A DNA stretch of 51,715 bases, taken from contig UQLA01000018.1 in the NCBI GenBank assembly GCA_900541745.1, forward strand, positions 1 through 51,715. Direction: 5' to 3'. The stretch's first letter is position 1; every line of letters begins with the position of its first letter. The notes below the pieces were generated by a model. That model saw nothing but the letters and a program-made list of their open reading frames with translations, had not been told where the DNA came from and searched no databases. Source of the stretch: an uncultured Collinsella sp. (GTDB lineage: Bacteria; Actinomycetota; Coriobacteriia; Coriobacteriales; Coriobacteriaceae). Below, piece by piece: positions 1 through 8,038 of this stretch. The position numbers were made by a program, and so were the translations under genes.

Positions 1-115
1 TTATGCTGGCTCAGAAGTTGTCGGTGCCGGGTTCCGACATTAAGCGCTATATGGAAACTGCCATTTCAGCCAGAGACTTGCGTTTCTATCCGCAAAGTTC
101 AAAACAAAGGAAGCA

Positions 116-1276
116 TTATCCTCGCCATCCAAATGGACTTTTAGCCGGATTAAAGTCCGGGAATGAGATTAGGTAAGAAATTGATTCAACCAATTTGTCT
201 CGCACTCTGAACAGTTCGCAACCATATTCGTAGACAGACATCTTGGTTACTGTTTCGGAGGCTATGTTCATCACAGTCCAGGGATCAGATCCATCTACCT
301 CAATGGGGACTATTTTGTCGGTAAAGTCGTAGTGCATCATTGCGTTACGCAGGAGATGAGCTTTCTTGATGAACCTCTTGTCTTCTCGATTCAGGAGCCC
401 ACCGACCGAGTTTAGAAAGGTGGCTGGGATTTTCGCTTCGTTTGTCATTTTGCGATGGTAACCAGAGAAGCACTCAATAGCTCTCCAGGCGTGATCGAGT
501 GTTAGAGAGGAATACTTTAGCCATGCCGCATCGTTGAAAAAACCCGCGGATCTCAGTGCACATACCGAGCTTAGCAGCATAAGGAGTTCAGAGAAGAAAA
601 AGAAAATTGAATCGTCATGAATGCCCTGTTTTTCTAGGGATAAAGTCAGTTTTCCATACTTCCAGTCATTTGCTTTTACGTGAAACCGACGGGTTTGATA
701 CATCTCCGGTGCAGGGAAATAGCTCTTTGCGATTTCCAAAAGGACTCTCCCGGATTCCCCTGCCGAAAACCCAATTTGGTCCTCATAATTATGTTCGTCT
801 GTGCCTAATAGGCTAGGGTTATCCTGTGTAAACAGGTGAGTAGACGAGTAGCTTGCATAGATGGGGACATCTTCGTAATAAGATATGCCAACGTTAGTTC
901 TCCCCCAATCGATCCAAGAGCCCGTCTTTTTATTAAAGAGGTAAAACTGCTTGTTGAGGTGTTCGATCACCTTGTTTGCTTGATAAGAATAGTCTTCAAA
1001 ATCAAAATGCTTAGAGTCTAGAGACTTAGTCATATGCCTTATAGAAGTTAGTCGCGCATCTTCTGTGGGTAGACCAAGCCCCAACTTTCTATTAAGAAAG
1101 GGAATTGCATCGTGCTCTGCAATTGTTAGAAAAGGTAATGCCGTAAGTATGAGACATGAAGAATTATCGGGAAAACGATCATGCTGGTCCAGCAAACGTC
1201 CGAGGAAGATGCCTTCTTCTATTATGAGCTGGAGACTAAATGAATCTCTAGGTAGTAGTGTACTAGCGTTTTTCAT
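116..1276 (-). CDS. HEPN-like protein of unknown function, last gene of a four-gene accessory operon
   Basis: A 386-residue soluble protein that I do not recognise as a named family. The clearest signal is Arg310-Asn-Ala-Met-Met-His315, an RNxxxH arrangement matching the Rx4-6H signature of HEPN domains, which in many toxin-antitoxin and phage-defence proteins form a metal-independent RNase site. The residues around 225-315 read as mostly helical, consistent with HEPN. No signal peptide is seen. One hydrophobic stretch (about 222-245) could be a buried helix. The ATG overlaps the stop of the upstream gene in an ATGA arrangement, so translation is probably coupled. Codon use is AT-richer than the core genes, suggesting horizontal acquisition. 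The HEPN assignment is inference from a short motif; a structure-based comparison would be decisive. The alternative is an unrelated helical protein. Confidence 0.6.
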   Translation of the reverse strand: MKNASTLLPRDSFSLQLIIEEGIFLGRLLDQHDRFPDNSSCLILTALPFLTIAEHDAIPFLNRKLGLGLPTEDARLTSIRHMTKSLDSKHFDFEDYSYQANKVIEHLNKQFYLFNKKTGSWIDWGRTNVGISYYEDVPIYASYSSTHLFTQDNPSLLGTDEHNYEDQIGFSAGESGRVLLEIAKSYFPAPEMYQTRRFHVKANDWKYGKLTLSLEKQGIHDDSIFFFFSELLMLLSSVCALRSAGFFNDAAWLKYSSLTLDHAWRAIECFSGYHRKMTNEAKIPATFLNSVGGLLNREDKRFIKKAHLLRNAMMHYDFTDKIVPIEVDGSDPWTVMNIASETVTKMSVYEYGCELFRVRDKLVESISYLISFPDFNPAKSPFGWRG

Positions 1277-1848
1277 GACAGGCTATCCGTGCGCAATGCT
1301 CTTTCCGATTCAATCATTTTACGAACGACAAATTTCATTTTTTCATTCGTAGAAATGATTATTTTTAAGCAACCTTTGAGCTCATTGTCATTTTGAACAA
1401 CAATGCGACCATTTTCTTCTGAAATTTGAATCTCCTCGGCGTATAAATCCTTGGTTTGACGGAAGATGTCATCATCTAAGACCAAATCGATTGGATAGAC
1501 GGCGCCTAACCGCATTGTCAGCACTCTAAATTTATACTCCGTAGTAAATAGGTCGAAAGCATAATCGGACGGCGAGTAGGAATCGTTTGCATCTGTGAGA
1601 TCCAAGGCCGTTTCCTCAACTTTTACTGTTTTTGGACCAGTGAATTGTTGCCTTATTTCTTGAGACGTCCACATGTTGGTGGTTTTTTTAGTGGTGAAAG
1701 AAAGCTTGATAAAGCGAGCTTCGATAAGACCACGGGATGCAGCCTTTACATCTTCGCACTGCCCCTGCATGATCGCTTCAACGTTCTCAGCTGATTTTTC
1801 TAAGGGCCGATCAATAATGTCCGCCCAGAAATTGTCGTTATCTACCAT
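1273..1848 (-). CDS. hypothetical protein, third gene of the accessory operon
   Basis: A 191-residue protein with no domain I recognise. It begins with ATG eight bases after a GGGGAAG ribosome-binding site that lies inside the end of the upstream EEP gene (11-base overlap). Its stop overlaps the next start by four bases. The sequence alternates charged and hydrophobic residues. The C-terminal half (about 95-185) reads as an alpha/beta fold containing YPIDLVLDDD and EISEENG-type turns; the final helix is rich in Lys, Arg and Glu. There are no membrane segments. Tight packing between an EEP enzyme and a HEPN-like protein suggests it is an obligate partner, for example an immunity, sensor or adaptor subunit. 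That role is inference only. Confidence 0.6.
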   Translation of the reverse strand: MVDNDNFWADIIDRPLEKSAENVEAIMQGQCEDVKAASRGLIEARFIKLSFTTKKTTNMWTSQEIRQQFTGPKTVKVEETALDLTDANDSYSPSDYAFDLFTTEYKFRVLTMRLGAVYPIDLVLDDDIFRQTKDLYAEEIQISEENGRIVVQNDNELKGCLKIIISTNEKMKFVVRKMIESERALRTDSLS

Positions 1849-2644
1849 GACACTTCCCCATTTCCATAGTTACCAAGAGTGGCAAATGGTCACTGAACTT
1901 TGAGCACGGCCGCGAATTAACAATAAGTTTAGTATCACCAATTTGGCGAAGATAGCGACAGTCGGTAATACACTCCGACAGCTGCCAATCTACAACGATT
2001 TGATCGAGAGAATGCCAATAGTAGGTGCAGTCGCCGGAACCGAAATAAAATGAGCCCAGATTAGATTTGGACTCTGACAGGAATTCAAGAGCGGGGTTAT
2101 ACATTACTGGATACAATGATCCATCGCTCTCTCTGACTTTCAGCCTCTTTGCAACCTCTTTAAAGAAAGTCGAATTTAAGGAATCGAGTTTAACTAATTC
2201 AGGATCAAATGGATTGCAATTAAAGTCGCCTAATAACATATTGAAGCTGCCAGGGTTTGCCCTCTTCGTGGTATTTAACTCACTCACAAGGCGTCTGATG
2301 ACCCTTTCGCGACGATCGCCTTGAGGATCATTGCGCTTGTCTGGTAGATGAACAACTGAGGTGTTCACGGGGACGCCGTCAAGAATTAATGTACACGTCA
2401 GGTTTTTTACTACCTCAAAGGCATGCAGAGAGCAAATTGAAGACTTGACGAGCAACTTCGTTTTCGTCCTGCCATCAATTGTTTCCACTGTTCGATATCG
2501 GCCGCCAAGCAGTTCGGTCAATCGCTGAAAGTCAGTTTGATCAGCCTCCGCAAAAGCCGCTACATCAACGTCATACAGTTGGACGGCAATTTGAACAAGA
2601 TCCGCAAGACTCTTGCGAGCTAAATTCCAAAAGAATAATCGCAA
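1838..2644 (-). CDS. endonuclease/exonuclease/phosphatase (EEP) family protein
   Basis: A 268-residue member of the EEP (DNase I/AP endonuclease-like) superfamily of Mg-dependent phosphoesterases. The catalytic set is in the expected order: Asn7 (FWNL), Glu33 (AFAEAD), His99 (VVHLP), Asp140 and Asn142 in GDFN, Asp214 (LDQI) and Asp252-His253 in SDHLP. The enzyme should therefore be active on a phosphodiester or phosphomonoester; substrate cannot be read from sequence, and DNA, RNA, a nucleotide signal or a lipid head group are all possible. The start is a TTG preceded by GGTGAGG. No signal peptide is present, so it acts in the cytoplasm, unlike secreted EEP toxins. It overlaps the downstream 191-residue gene and sits 81 bases after the first gene of the operon. 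An EEP enzyme flanked by HEPN-like proteins is an unusual combination. Confidence 0.85.
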   Translation of the reverse strand: MRLFFWNLARKSLADLVQIAVQLYDVDVAAFAEADQTDFQRLTELLGGRYRTVETIDGRTKTKLLVKSSICSLHAFEVVKNLTCTLILDGVPVNTSVVHLPDKRNDPQGDRRERVIRRLVSELNTTKRANPGSFNMLLGDFNCNPFDPELVKLDSLNSTFFKEVAKRLKVRESDGSLYPVMYNPALEFLSESKSNLGSFYFGSGDCTYYWHSLDQIVVDWQLSECITDCRYLRQIGDTKLIVNSRPCSKFSDHLPLLVTMEMGKCHGR

Positions 2645-2725
2645 AACCTCACCTGGCTGTCCTTATGAGCTCAAACCTTATCAGCTTTAATATACCCTGC
2701 GCTTCCGTGTTCACCATTGACTAAT

Positions 2726-3799
2726 TCATTGTGGTTTAACTGACTTAGTTTGAGCGTCTATGCTGTCACATAATAAATCAGCAAGTGAGTCGCAAAGCTC
2801 ATCAAACTGCGCGGCGTTCATTAATGGATACAATCTATCTGACATATACCAATTGAATGGTCTTTCATTGGGATTCGCGCCTCTTGCGATATCAACAAAT
2901 AGTCCAATTGAATGATTATCGTCTATTAGATCCAATAAATTAAAAACCTCGGTTGTCTGCTCTCGGCACAGAGCGCAAAATGTATCCAGAAATGCTAGAC
3001 CCTCAACGGCTATATAGTCAGAAACGGTCTGATAGAAGGATGCAAAAGACAGGAAGGGCATCTTTCCTTGTTGATATCGCTCTTGGCAGAATGAATCTAA
3101 CCAGTCGAGCATGGTTTTTCCATCTTGATTAATTGAAGTGCGACGAAACATCGATATGTTGTTCCTGTCACTAACAATTCCAGATTCAAGATTAATCGCA
3201 AGTCCAAATGTTTGATCTTGTGAGGAATAGTTGACGGGACTTATGTAGCCGTCGTTATGTTCGCTTGCATTGCGTATTGCCGAAAGCAGAACTACAAATG
3301 GCTCAGCTTCGAGGATCTCTTTTAGCTTAACCCAATCAGATGAATGGGCCTCATTAGCCAGAGTGCTGCTCAGTCTGCTAATACTGGTGGTGCATTCTTT
3401 TACCACCGCTGAAAAACGAAGGGCTTTGGATATAAAGCCGTGGGCGTAGTAAACACAGACGCGCATATAATCAGTGCAGTTGGCGTTATATCTCACTTTA
3501 ATGGCCTCATCGCGTGATAAATCACATCTCATTAAGAGATCCGTGCGTGCGGTCGCATAATCTGACCAGCATGCGGCAATGCGTTCAAATAACCCCTGCA
3601 TACGTCCCAATGAAATCAGACATTCAATTGTTGACGAGTCAAGAGAATCTCTGATTTTGCTGACGGGAAATCTGCAGTCGGTATTCGGCATATAAGAAAC
3701 TAGGCTGCAGTTCGAAAAAGAAAACTTCGGTACTTCATTCCAGCGCCAGGAAGGAGCAACGTACACTGGGCTTGAAATTATCTCGCTCGAATGATTCAC
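2726..3799 (-). CDS. HEPN-like protein of unknown function, first gene of the accessory operon
   Basis: A 357-residue protein, not recognised as a named family. Arg176-Asn-Ala-Ser-Glu-His181 gives a second RNxxxH motif in this operon, again inside a helical context (roughly 100-185), compatible with a HEPN fold. It has no signal peptide or clear membrane segment. The C-terminal third is rich in Cys, Asp and aromatic residues. Translation starts at GTG, seven bases after AAGGAG. A candidate promoter lies about 35 bases upstream. Its product has no obvious sequence identity to the 386-residue HEPN-like protein at the other end of the operon beyond the motif, so a recent duplication is unlikely. 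Function is inferred only from motif and context; this may be the ribonuclease or the sensor of the system. Confidence 0.6.
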   Translation of the reverse strand: MNHSSEIISSPVYVAPSWRWNEVPKFSFSNCSLVSYMPNTDCRFPVSKIRDSLDSSTIECLISLGRMQGLFERIAACWSDYATARTDLLMRCDLSRDEAIKVRYNANCTDYMRVCVYYAHGFISKALRFSAVVKECTTSISRLSSTLANEAHSSDWVKLKEILEAEPFVVLLSAIRNASEHNDGYISPVNYSSQDQTFGLAINLESGIVSDRNNISMFRRTSINQDGKTMLDWLDSFCQERYQQGKMPFLSFASFYQTVSDYIAVEGLAFLDTFCALCREQTTEVFNLLDLIDDNHSIGLFVDIARGANPNERPFNWYMSDRLYPLMNAAQFDELCDSLADLLCDSIDAQTKSVKPQ

Positions 3800-3833
3800 G
3801 AAAGCGCTCCTTAATATCCATGTTTTAGTTAGC

Positions 3834-3862
3834 TCTATATGCTAAGTAAAACTTGTCGTTAA
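3834..3862 (-). promoter_or_regulatory. candidate promoter of the four-gene accessory operon
   Basis: Read on the minus strand, TTAACG (3862-3857) and TATAGA (3839-3834) are separated by exactly 17 bases, a reasonable sigma-70-type promoter. It lies directly upstream of the GTG start at 3799 and its AAGGAG site. No other good promoter is seen between this point and the end of the operon. Confidence 0.45.
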
Positions 3863-3902
3863 GCTTCAGGAAAAGCGTGAGGGTTCAATCATTTATGCCA
3901 AA

Positions 3903-4147
3903 CTAGTTCTGTCGCTCACAGATGATGGGGCCATCGTACTGCTCGTATAGCTTACATTTTGCCTTAACGCGCTTCATGATGCCCTGGATGGAGGTCGCGC
4001 GGAAGTTGTCGGAGTTCGATTTCATCGTCAGGCAGTAGACGCCCACGACCGGCTTCGGCTTGCCAGTGAAAACGCAGTCCCAGATCATCTGCAGCACCTC
4101 GTCGGCCACGAAGTCCTTGCGGGTGCGGCTGGTGAGTATTTGCCCGC
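3903..4147 (-). pseudogene. UDP-glucose 6-dehydrogenase fragment
   Basis: About 80 codons open on the minus strand. They carry SRTRKDFVADEVL followed by VGVYCLTMKSNSDNF and SIQGIMKRVKAK, the C-terminal UDP-binding region of UDP-glucose/GDP-mannose dehydrogenases of the Ugd type. Everything N-terminal of this is missing, including the Rossmann domain and catalytic Cys, because the frame runs into the left end of the IS21-like element. The C-terminal end is degenerate: the expected VxxYEP is replaced and the frame stops early. This is a dead remnant. Ugd commonly belongs to capsule loci, so it is probably a relic of the polysaccharide locus that once continued past the capG gene. Confidence 0.75.
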
Positions 4148-4161
4148 GCGAGCACCGCTAA

Positions 4162-4181
4162 ATATTGCGAATCAGCACCGC
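4162..4181 (+). repeat. left inverted repeat of the IS21-like element
   Basis: A 20-base sequence whose exact reverse complement lies at 5142-5161. It ends in CAGCACCGC and is one of three spaced AGCACCGC boxes on this side, probably transposase-binding sites. Confidence 0.8.
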
Positions 4182-4241
4182 GGCTATCGCGGATGAGCAC
4201 CGCCGGTGTCACCTCGGGCGCCGGCGGTGTCCCATCTCAGG

Positions 4242-4905
4242 CTACCGACCCTTTCCCGCCATTGCCTGCCGCATGTTCATGTCGCCCATCTCGACCCAGG
4301 CGGCATTGTGGACGATGCGGTCCATGATCGCGTCCGCGTGCACGCCGCCGCCGAGCCTCGGGTGCCAGTCCTTCTTTCTGAACTGCGTGCACAGGACGGT
4401 CGATGCCCTCCCGTAGCGCAGTTCGAAAAGCTCCAACAGCATCCCCCTGAACAGCTCGTCCGGCCTCTCGAGCAGCCACTCGTCGATTACGAGCAGGCCG
4501 AACGCCCCGTACTTCCGCAGCAGCTTCCGCTCGCCGCCGGGCCGGTCGCGGCTCTCGCGCCAGAGGTCCTCGAGGTCGGGTTGCCTTATGTAGCAGGTCC
4601 TGATCCTCTTGGCGCAGGCCGCCTTGGCGAGCGCACACGAGAGGTGGGTCTTGCCGGTGCTTCCTCGGGGCCCCGAGGTCGGCCTCGAGAACGCCGATCA
4701 CCCATTCCTCGTTGCCCTCGAGCGCGGGCCTGCCCCTCCTCTGGGGCATCGGCGCGGCGGGCGACATGTCCTCCATGTCGGCGTACTTCGCCACGGTGTT
4801 CCGGCTCACGTGGAGCACTCGGGCGATTTCGGACCTCGAGCGCCCGGCGGCATCCATCGACCGTATATCATTCACTGTGTCTAGGGGTACGGTCATCTCC
4901 TCCAT
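4242..4905 (-). pseudogene. istA-istB deletion remnant
   Basis: From about 4905 the minus strand encodes an IstA-type N-terminus with a helix-turn-helix (SEIARVLHVSRNTVAKY) and the start of the following region (LEADLGAPRKHR). At about 4650-4662 the homology switches, in another frame, to IstB (GKTHLSCALAKAAC, then LLVIDEWLLERP and MDRIVHNAAWVEMGD) and runs to a stop at 4242. The IstA DDE catalytic core and the first part of IstB are missing, so the element cannot transpose by itself. The junction lies in a short stretch readable as both IstA and the IstB P-loop, which suggests deletion at microhomology. A single long frame crosses the region but its second half is only a shadow. Confidence 0.75.
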
Positions 4906-5141
4906 CCTTCCCGGGCGGGCTCGCCAAAGTAACCGCCCAGGGAAAACATACGGCGAGGGCCGCGCCCCCGGTCCCCGGGGCGCGGCCCTCTTGCTTAAAC
5001 TGCTCAATTTTTCGTGCTCACGGTGCTCATTTCCCAGTGATCACTCGGACCACTTCTTAGTGAACATCAACAGGCGTAACGGGGATGCGCGAGGAGGCGT
5101 TTAATGGCGGTGCCGAACGGCAATATTCGGTCGGGTGGACG

Positions 5142-5161
5142 GCGGTGCTGATTCGCAATAT
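5142..5161 (-). repeat. right inverted repeat of the IS21-like element
   Basis: Exact 20-base reverse complement of 4162-4181. A further GGTGCCG box lies inward near 5108. Beyond about 5170 the sequence becomes AT-rich and unlike the element, marking its outer edge. Confidence 0.8.
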
Positions 5162-5290
5162 AGGTGGTGTCGAAAGGGCCTAGGACTCATTGTCGTTCAA
5201 AAATGAATAGGCAAATACGAACCTACTTCAAAAAACGGCTGATCTATTGAAAAGGAATAATGGAGCGGTCTTCAGATTCAAAACTGAGAG

Positions 5291-6661
5291 CTAGTCTTGC
5301 ACCCTTAAGGTAAAAAAGACATCCGCGAAAGTATTCGCAAACAGAAAGTCCCCCTTATTAATAGCTTTAACTCGAGGATCGTTTAATTTACCGATATATA
5401 TTAATGCACATACTCCCTCTACAAAATCCCTACGGATCTTCTCTGAAATTTGAGGTTCGCCCGACGGGGATTCATTAATTTCAATAATTGAAGAATCTAA
5501 CAGTTTTAAAAAACACTCACTATGGCATGCTAAATCGTAAACAGTAGAGAAAGATCGACCACATCTAACCTCATACCATTGCTCGGGTTCATAATAAGAA
5601 AGCACTATCAAAACTGGAAGAAGCGCGAATTTCGGAAAGACTACAGCATTTTTATAGGAATAAGAGGGCGATAAATATATAAATTCAAAAATCGATCTAA
5701 TTTGATCGAACAACCTGTTTAAAGCTCGACAAGAAGCGTTTTTATAGTCAAGTAATTCTCCAGTTATATCAATAAAAGGGTGACCCCTATTAACCCTTAA
5801 CCCCTTAAACCCTAAGTAATCCAAAGGCATAATGCGTTGAAGCTCTATACGCTTATCATAGAAACGTTCTAGATAGGCCCTGCCAGCAAAATGAGAACCA
5901 TAGACCCCTTCAAGTGAGCGGGAAAGCTGGACAATATCCGTGGAATAAACAACGATTACATTTGGAAGTTGAAAAATGGCTTTTGTCTGCTCTAAAAAAC
6001 GAATAGCAAATTCAGGCCTACAGCGATCTAAATCGTCGATAAATAGAATGGCAAATCTTGCAACTCTCGGAATTAAACTCGATATAAGCCGATTTAACTT
6101 CTGCCGTAGCTCAGTCCGTGCCCTATAATCTTCTAGAAAATCCTTTTCATCGAAACAGTTGGATAGATTTTTAATATCAATATCAATATTGTGAATTGCA
6201 AGAAAACAGTTGATGATTTCTGAAAATAGCAGCGGAATATTTAATGATGTGTCTACGCAACTCTCGTCAATAGATTCGGAAAAGGAAGCCAGGAGAGGAA
6301 GAATCGGATCTTCAAAATGATCGTTCTCCCATGCATTAAAATACAAAGGAACAAAATGGCAAATATCGTCATCTTTCAATATCTCATTGAATTGAGAACC
6401 CAATTCAATGCAATTAGCACCAAAAGCCGGATTGAGACTTTTAAGAATCCATTCAATTTGTTTTACGAAAAAAGTCTTACCCGTTCCCCAAGGTGAATCC
6501 ACTATAAAAGTATAAGGTGGTTTAACCATGAGCAACATTTTTAGGAAAATGGCAATATCTTCCTTTCTGCTTAGCGAATTTCTATCGAAAGCAGACTGAA
6601 TCGCAAATGAAGTCGGCTCTTCATCCACGCGGCTAATAATAGGTCGCCTTATAGAAGCCAT
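5291..6661 (-). CDS. KAP family P-loop NTPase
   Basis: A 456-residue KAP NTPase (STAND-like AAA+ relative; the family includes animal Kidins220/ARMS and the phage-exclusion protein PifA). Motifs are clear: Walker A WGTGKT at 58-63, the family-specific FNAWEND at 108-114, and Walker B FIDDLDRC around 207-213, followed by a sensor-like VVYSTD. Many KAP proteins have membrane helices inserted in the P-loop domain; here the hydrophobic stretch near residues 340-370 (FALLPVLIVLSYY) is the only candidate. I place the start at the ATG at 6661, which has GAGGGG 10 or so bases upstream; a frame extending to 6763 adds a low-complexity Arg/Ser-rich stretch unlike the family. It is the last gene after FRG and DUF262 genes on the same strand. 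Role is probably phage defence; this is inference from family and neighbours. Confidence 0.85.
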   Translation of the reverse strand: MASIRRPIISRVDEEPTSFAIQSAFDRNSLSRKEDIAIFLKMLLMVKPPYTFIVDSPWGTGKTFFVKQIEWILKSLNPAFGANCIELGSQFNEILKDDDICHFVPLYFNAWENDHFEDPILPLLASFSESIDESCVDTSLNIPLLFSEIINCFLAIHNIDIDIKNLSNCFDEKDFLEDYRARTELRQKLNRLISSLIPRVARFAILFIDDLDRCRPEFAIRFLEQTKAIFQLPNVIVVYSTDIVQLSRSLEGVYGSHFAGRAYLERFYDKRIELQRIMPLDYLGFKGLRVNRGHPFIDITGELLDYKNASCRALNRLFDQIRSIFEFIYLSPSYSYKNAVVFPKFALLPVLIVLSYYEPEQWYEVRCGRSFSTVYDLACHSECFLKLLDSSIIEINESPSGEPQISEKIRRDFVEGVCALIYIGKLNDPRVKAINKGDFLFANTFADVFFTLRVQD

Positions 6662-6711
6662 ATGATGACTAACCCCTCTTAAACAGATCCCTCGTCTAGA
6701 CCTTGACCGCC

Positions 6712-6753
6712 ACATCCTCGAACTCGTCGCTCCAGCACTAAGCTCGAGGATGT
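6712..6753 (-). repeat. inverted repeat in the DUF262-KAP intergenic gap
   Basis: Ten-base arms (6712-6721 and 6744-6753, ACATCCTCGA and its complement) with a 22-base loop lie in the 233-base gap upstream of the KAP gene. There is no T-run after it on either strand, so a terminator is not certain. It may be a remnant or a regulatory hairpin. Confidence 0.4.
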
Positions 6754-6894
6754 CAGAGCCCACTTTAAAGGCCTATATATCGTGCGTGACCTTGGACCGT
6801 CGCATCAGCGGCTGGCAATTGGGTTAACGGACGACGATGCACATAAAAAAATTGACACTATTTCCTATTTGCAGGCGTCAACAGCACTAAAGCG

Positions 6895-8038
6895 TCAATA
6901 TAAATATGGAGCCATAAGAAGATAGAAGTCATCAAAATCTCCTTTAGCTCTAATATAGCAATTGATACAACACGATCTCCAGGAAAGGGCAGAACCATCA
7001 TTAGCGGATTGAACGTATGAATTATATTCATCGCAAATCATAAAAATCGTTTGTTGACGAACGGTCATAATCTCAATGTCGCGGTTAACAATATCCTTCC
7101 TTAACTTCTCAAATGAGCGAAGATAGTCCTTAACACTTGCATTAACCCATAATTCGGGACATGTAAATGCGGAAATAAAATATACGATAACATTTCCTAC
7201 ACTTCGAATGAGAGGGTCAGGAGCACCAAAAACCTTATATAGAAGTGCTAAAGTATCCTTCACTTTTTTCTCAATATAGTCAGTTCTATGTGAAGTCAAT
7301 TCATTATTCTTTGATCTTTCATATAGACGATCGAGTCTATTCTTTTTAATGTCGGAAATTTTACCTAACTCATCAAATTGATCAGCAATAGAAAAAAAAT
7401 TTAGCAACAAGCTCATCATTCTTGTAACGAGCTCGAGGAACAAGGCATTTTTTGATGAATTCATCTCTGTCAGAGATATTCTTAACACGAGTTCTCAAAT
7501 AACAATGACACGCATTTCGTTTCTCTTGAGCATTTAGCGGTTCGCCGCCATTAAGTCTAATAAAAAATTCATCAACAAAATCTTCTTTTTGATGATCGAG
7601 AACAACAATGTCAAAACTACAATGCAATAACCTATAAACAACTTCTGGACTCTTTGAAACAAGCTGTGAATAATATAGGCCGCCAGAGCCCGCTGAGTTC
7701 TCGTCATCAATCAAATGAAAAGTATCTGCTAGTGGGTATTTATCGTTTAAAAACTCCTCAATAGATTCAATACGCTGTTTACCATCGATTACTTCATATC
7801 GTATTAACCTATCTTCGCCGTCAATCTTTTCAGAATATTCAACTTTATTTAAATATATCTTGGGAACATCGAATCCGTTAATTAGAGAATCAATAAACAG
7901 TTGCTTACGCTCTTTGGACCAGACGCCGCTTTCGCGTTGATAGATGGGATCTAAATCCAAAAAGGGATATAAAGCATGAATATATTCAACCTGAGAAGTT
8001 GAACTATCGGCTTTTTCAAATCTAGCCATCACACTCAT
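6895..8038 (-). pseudogene. DUF262 (GmrSD N-terminal-like) protein, frame broken at a T8 tract
   Basis: The first part (8038 to about 7400) is a DUF262/ParB-like domain: DPIYQRESGVWS, VIDGKQRIESIEEFL and FIRLNGGEPLNAQEKRN are the family hallmarks, the last shared with the GmrS half of the GmrSD modification-dependent restriction enzyme. In that frame translation stops at 7382, just after VAKFFFYC. If one T is removed from the eight-T run (7392-7399, coding strand), the frame continues as FFSIADQFDELGK to a stop at 6895, giving about 380 residues, the usual size for stand-alone DUF262 proteins. The second half is helical and ends in DDFYLLMAPYLY. The gene starts at an ATG overlapping the FRG stop (ATGA). 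The break could be a mutation, a sequencing error, phase variation or transcriptional slippage; the rest of the second half shows no decay. Confidence 0.75.

Larger units (their letters stand above)
4151..5170 (-). mobile_element. internally deleted IS21-family insertion sequence
   Basis: A GC-rich island of about 1 kb bounded by matching inverted ends (20 bp perfect, 4162-4181 and 5142-5161). AGCACCGC-type boxes recur about every 22 bases on the left side (4151, 4174, 4196), with related boxes on the right, as in the multiple terminal repeats of IS21 elements. It holds the N-terminus of an IstA transposase joined out of frame to the C-terminus of an IstB helper ATPase. An intact IS21 element is usually about 2-2.5 kb, so half or more is gone. 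Exact tips and target duplication could not be fixed by eye. Confidence 0.75.

Noticed and set aside
3..173. An open plus-strand frame of 56 codons at the left edge, starting ATG and overlapping the end of the first HEPN-like gene.
   Set aside because: It could be the end of a gene entering the window, but it shows no recognisable motif and no ribosome-binding site can be seen.
4206..5060. A long plus-strand frame across the IS21 remnant.
   Set aside because: It is the antisense shadow of GC-rich istA/istB sequence, with no motif of its own.
6752..6911. An open plus-strand stretch in the DUF262-KAP gap reading GLYIVRDLGPSHQRLAIGL and onward.
   Set aside because: No start signal or known domain; it overlaps the DUF262 C-terminus on the other strand. 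It may be a remnant but support is too weak.
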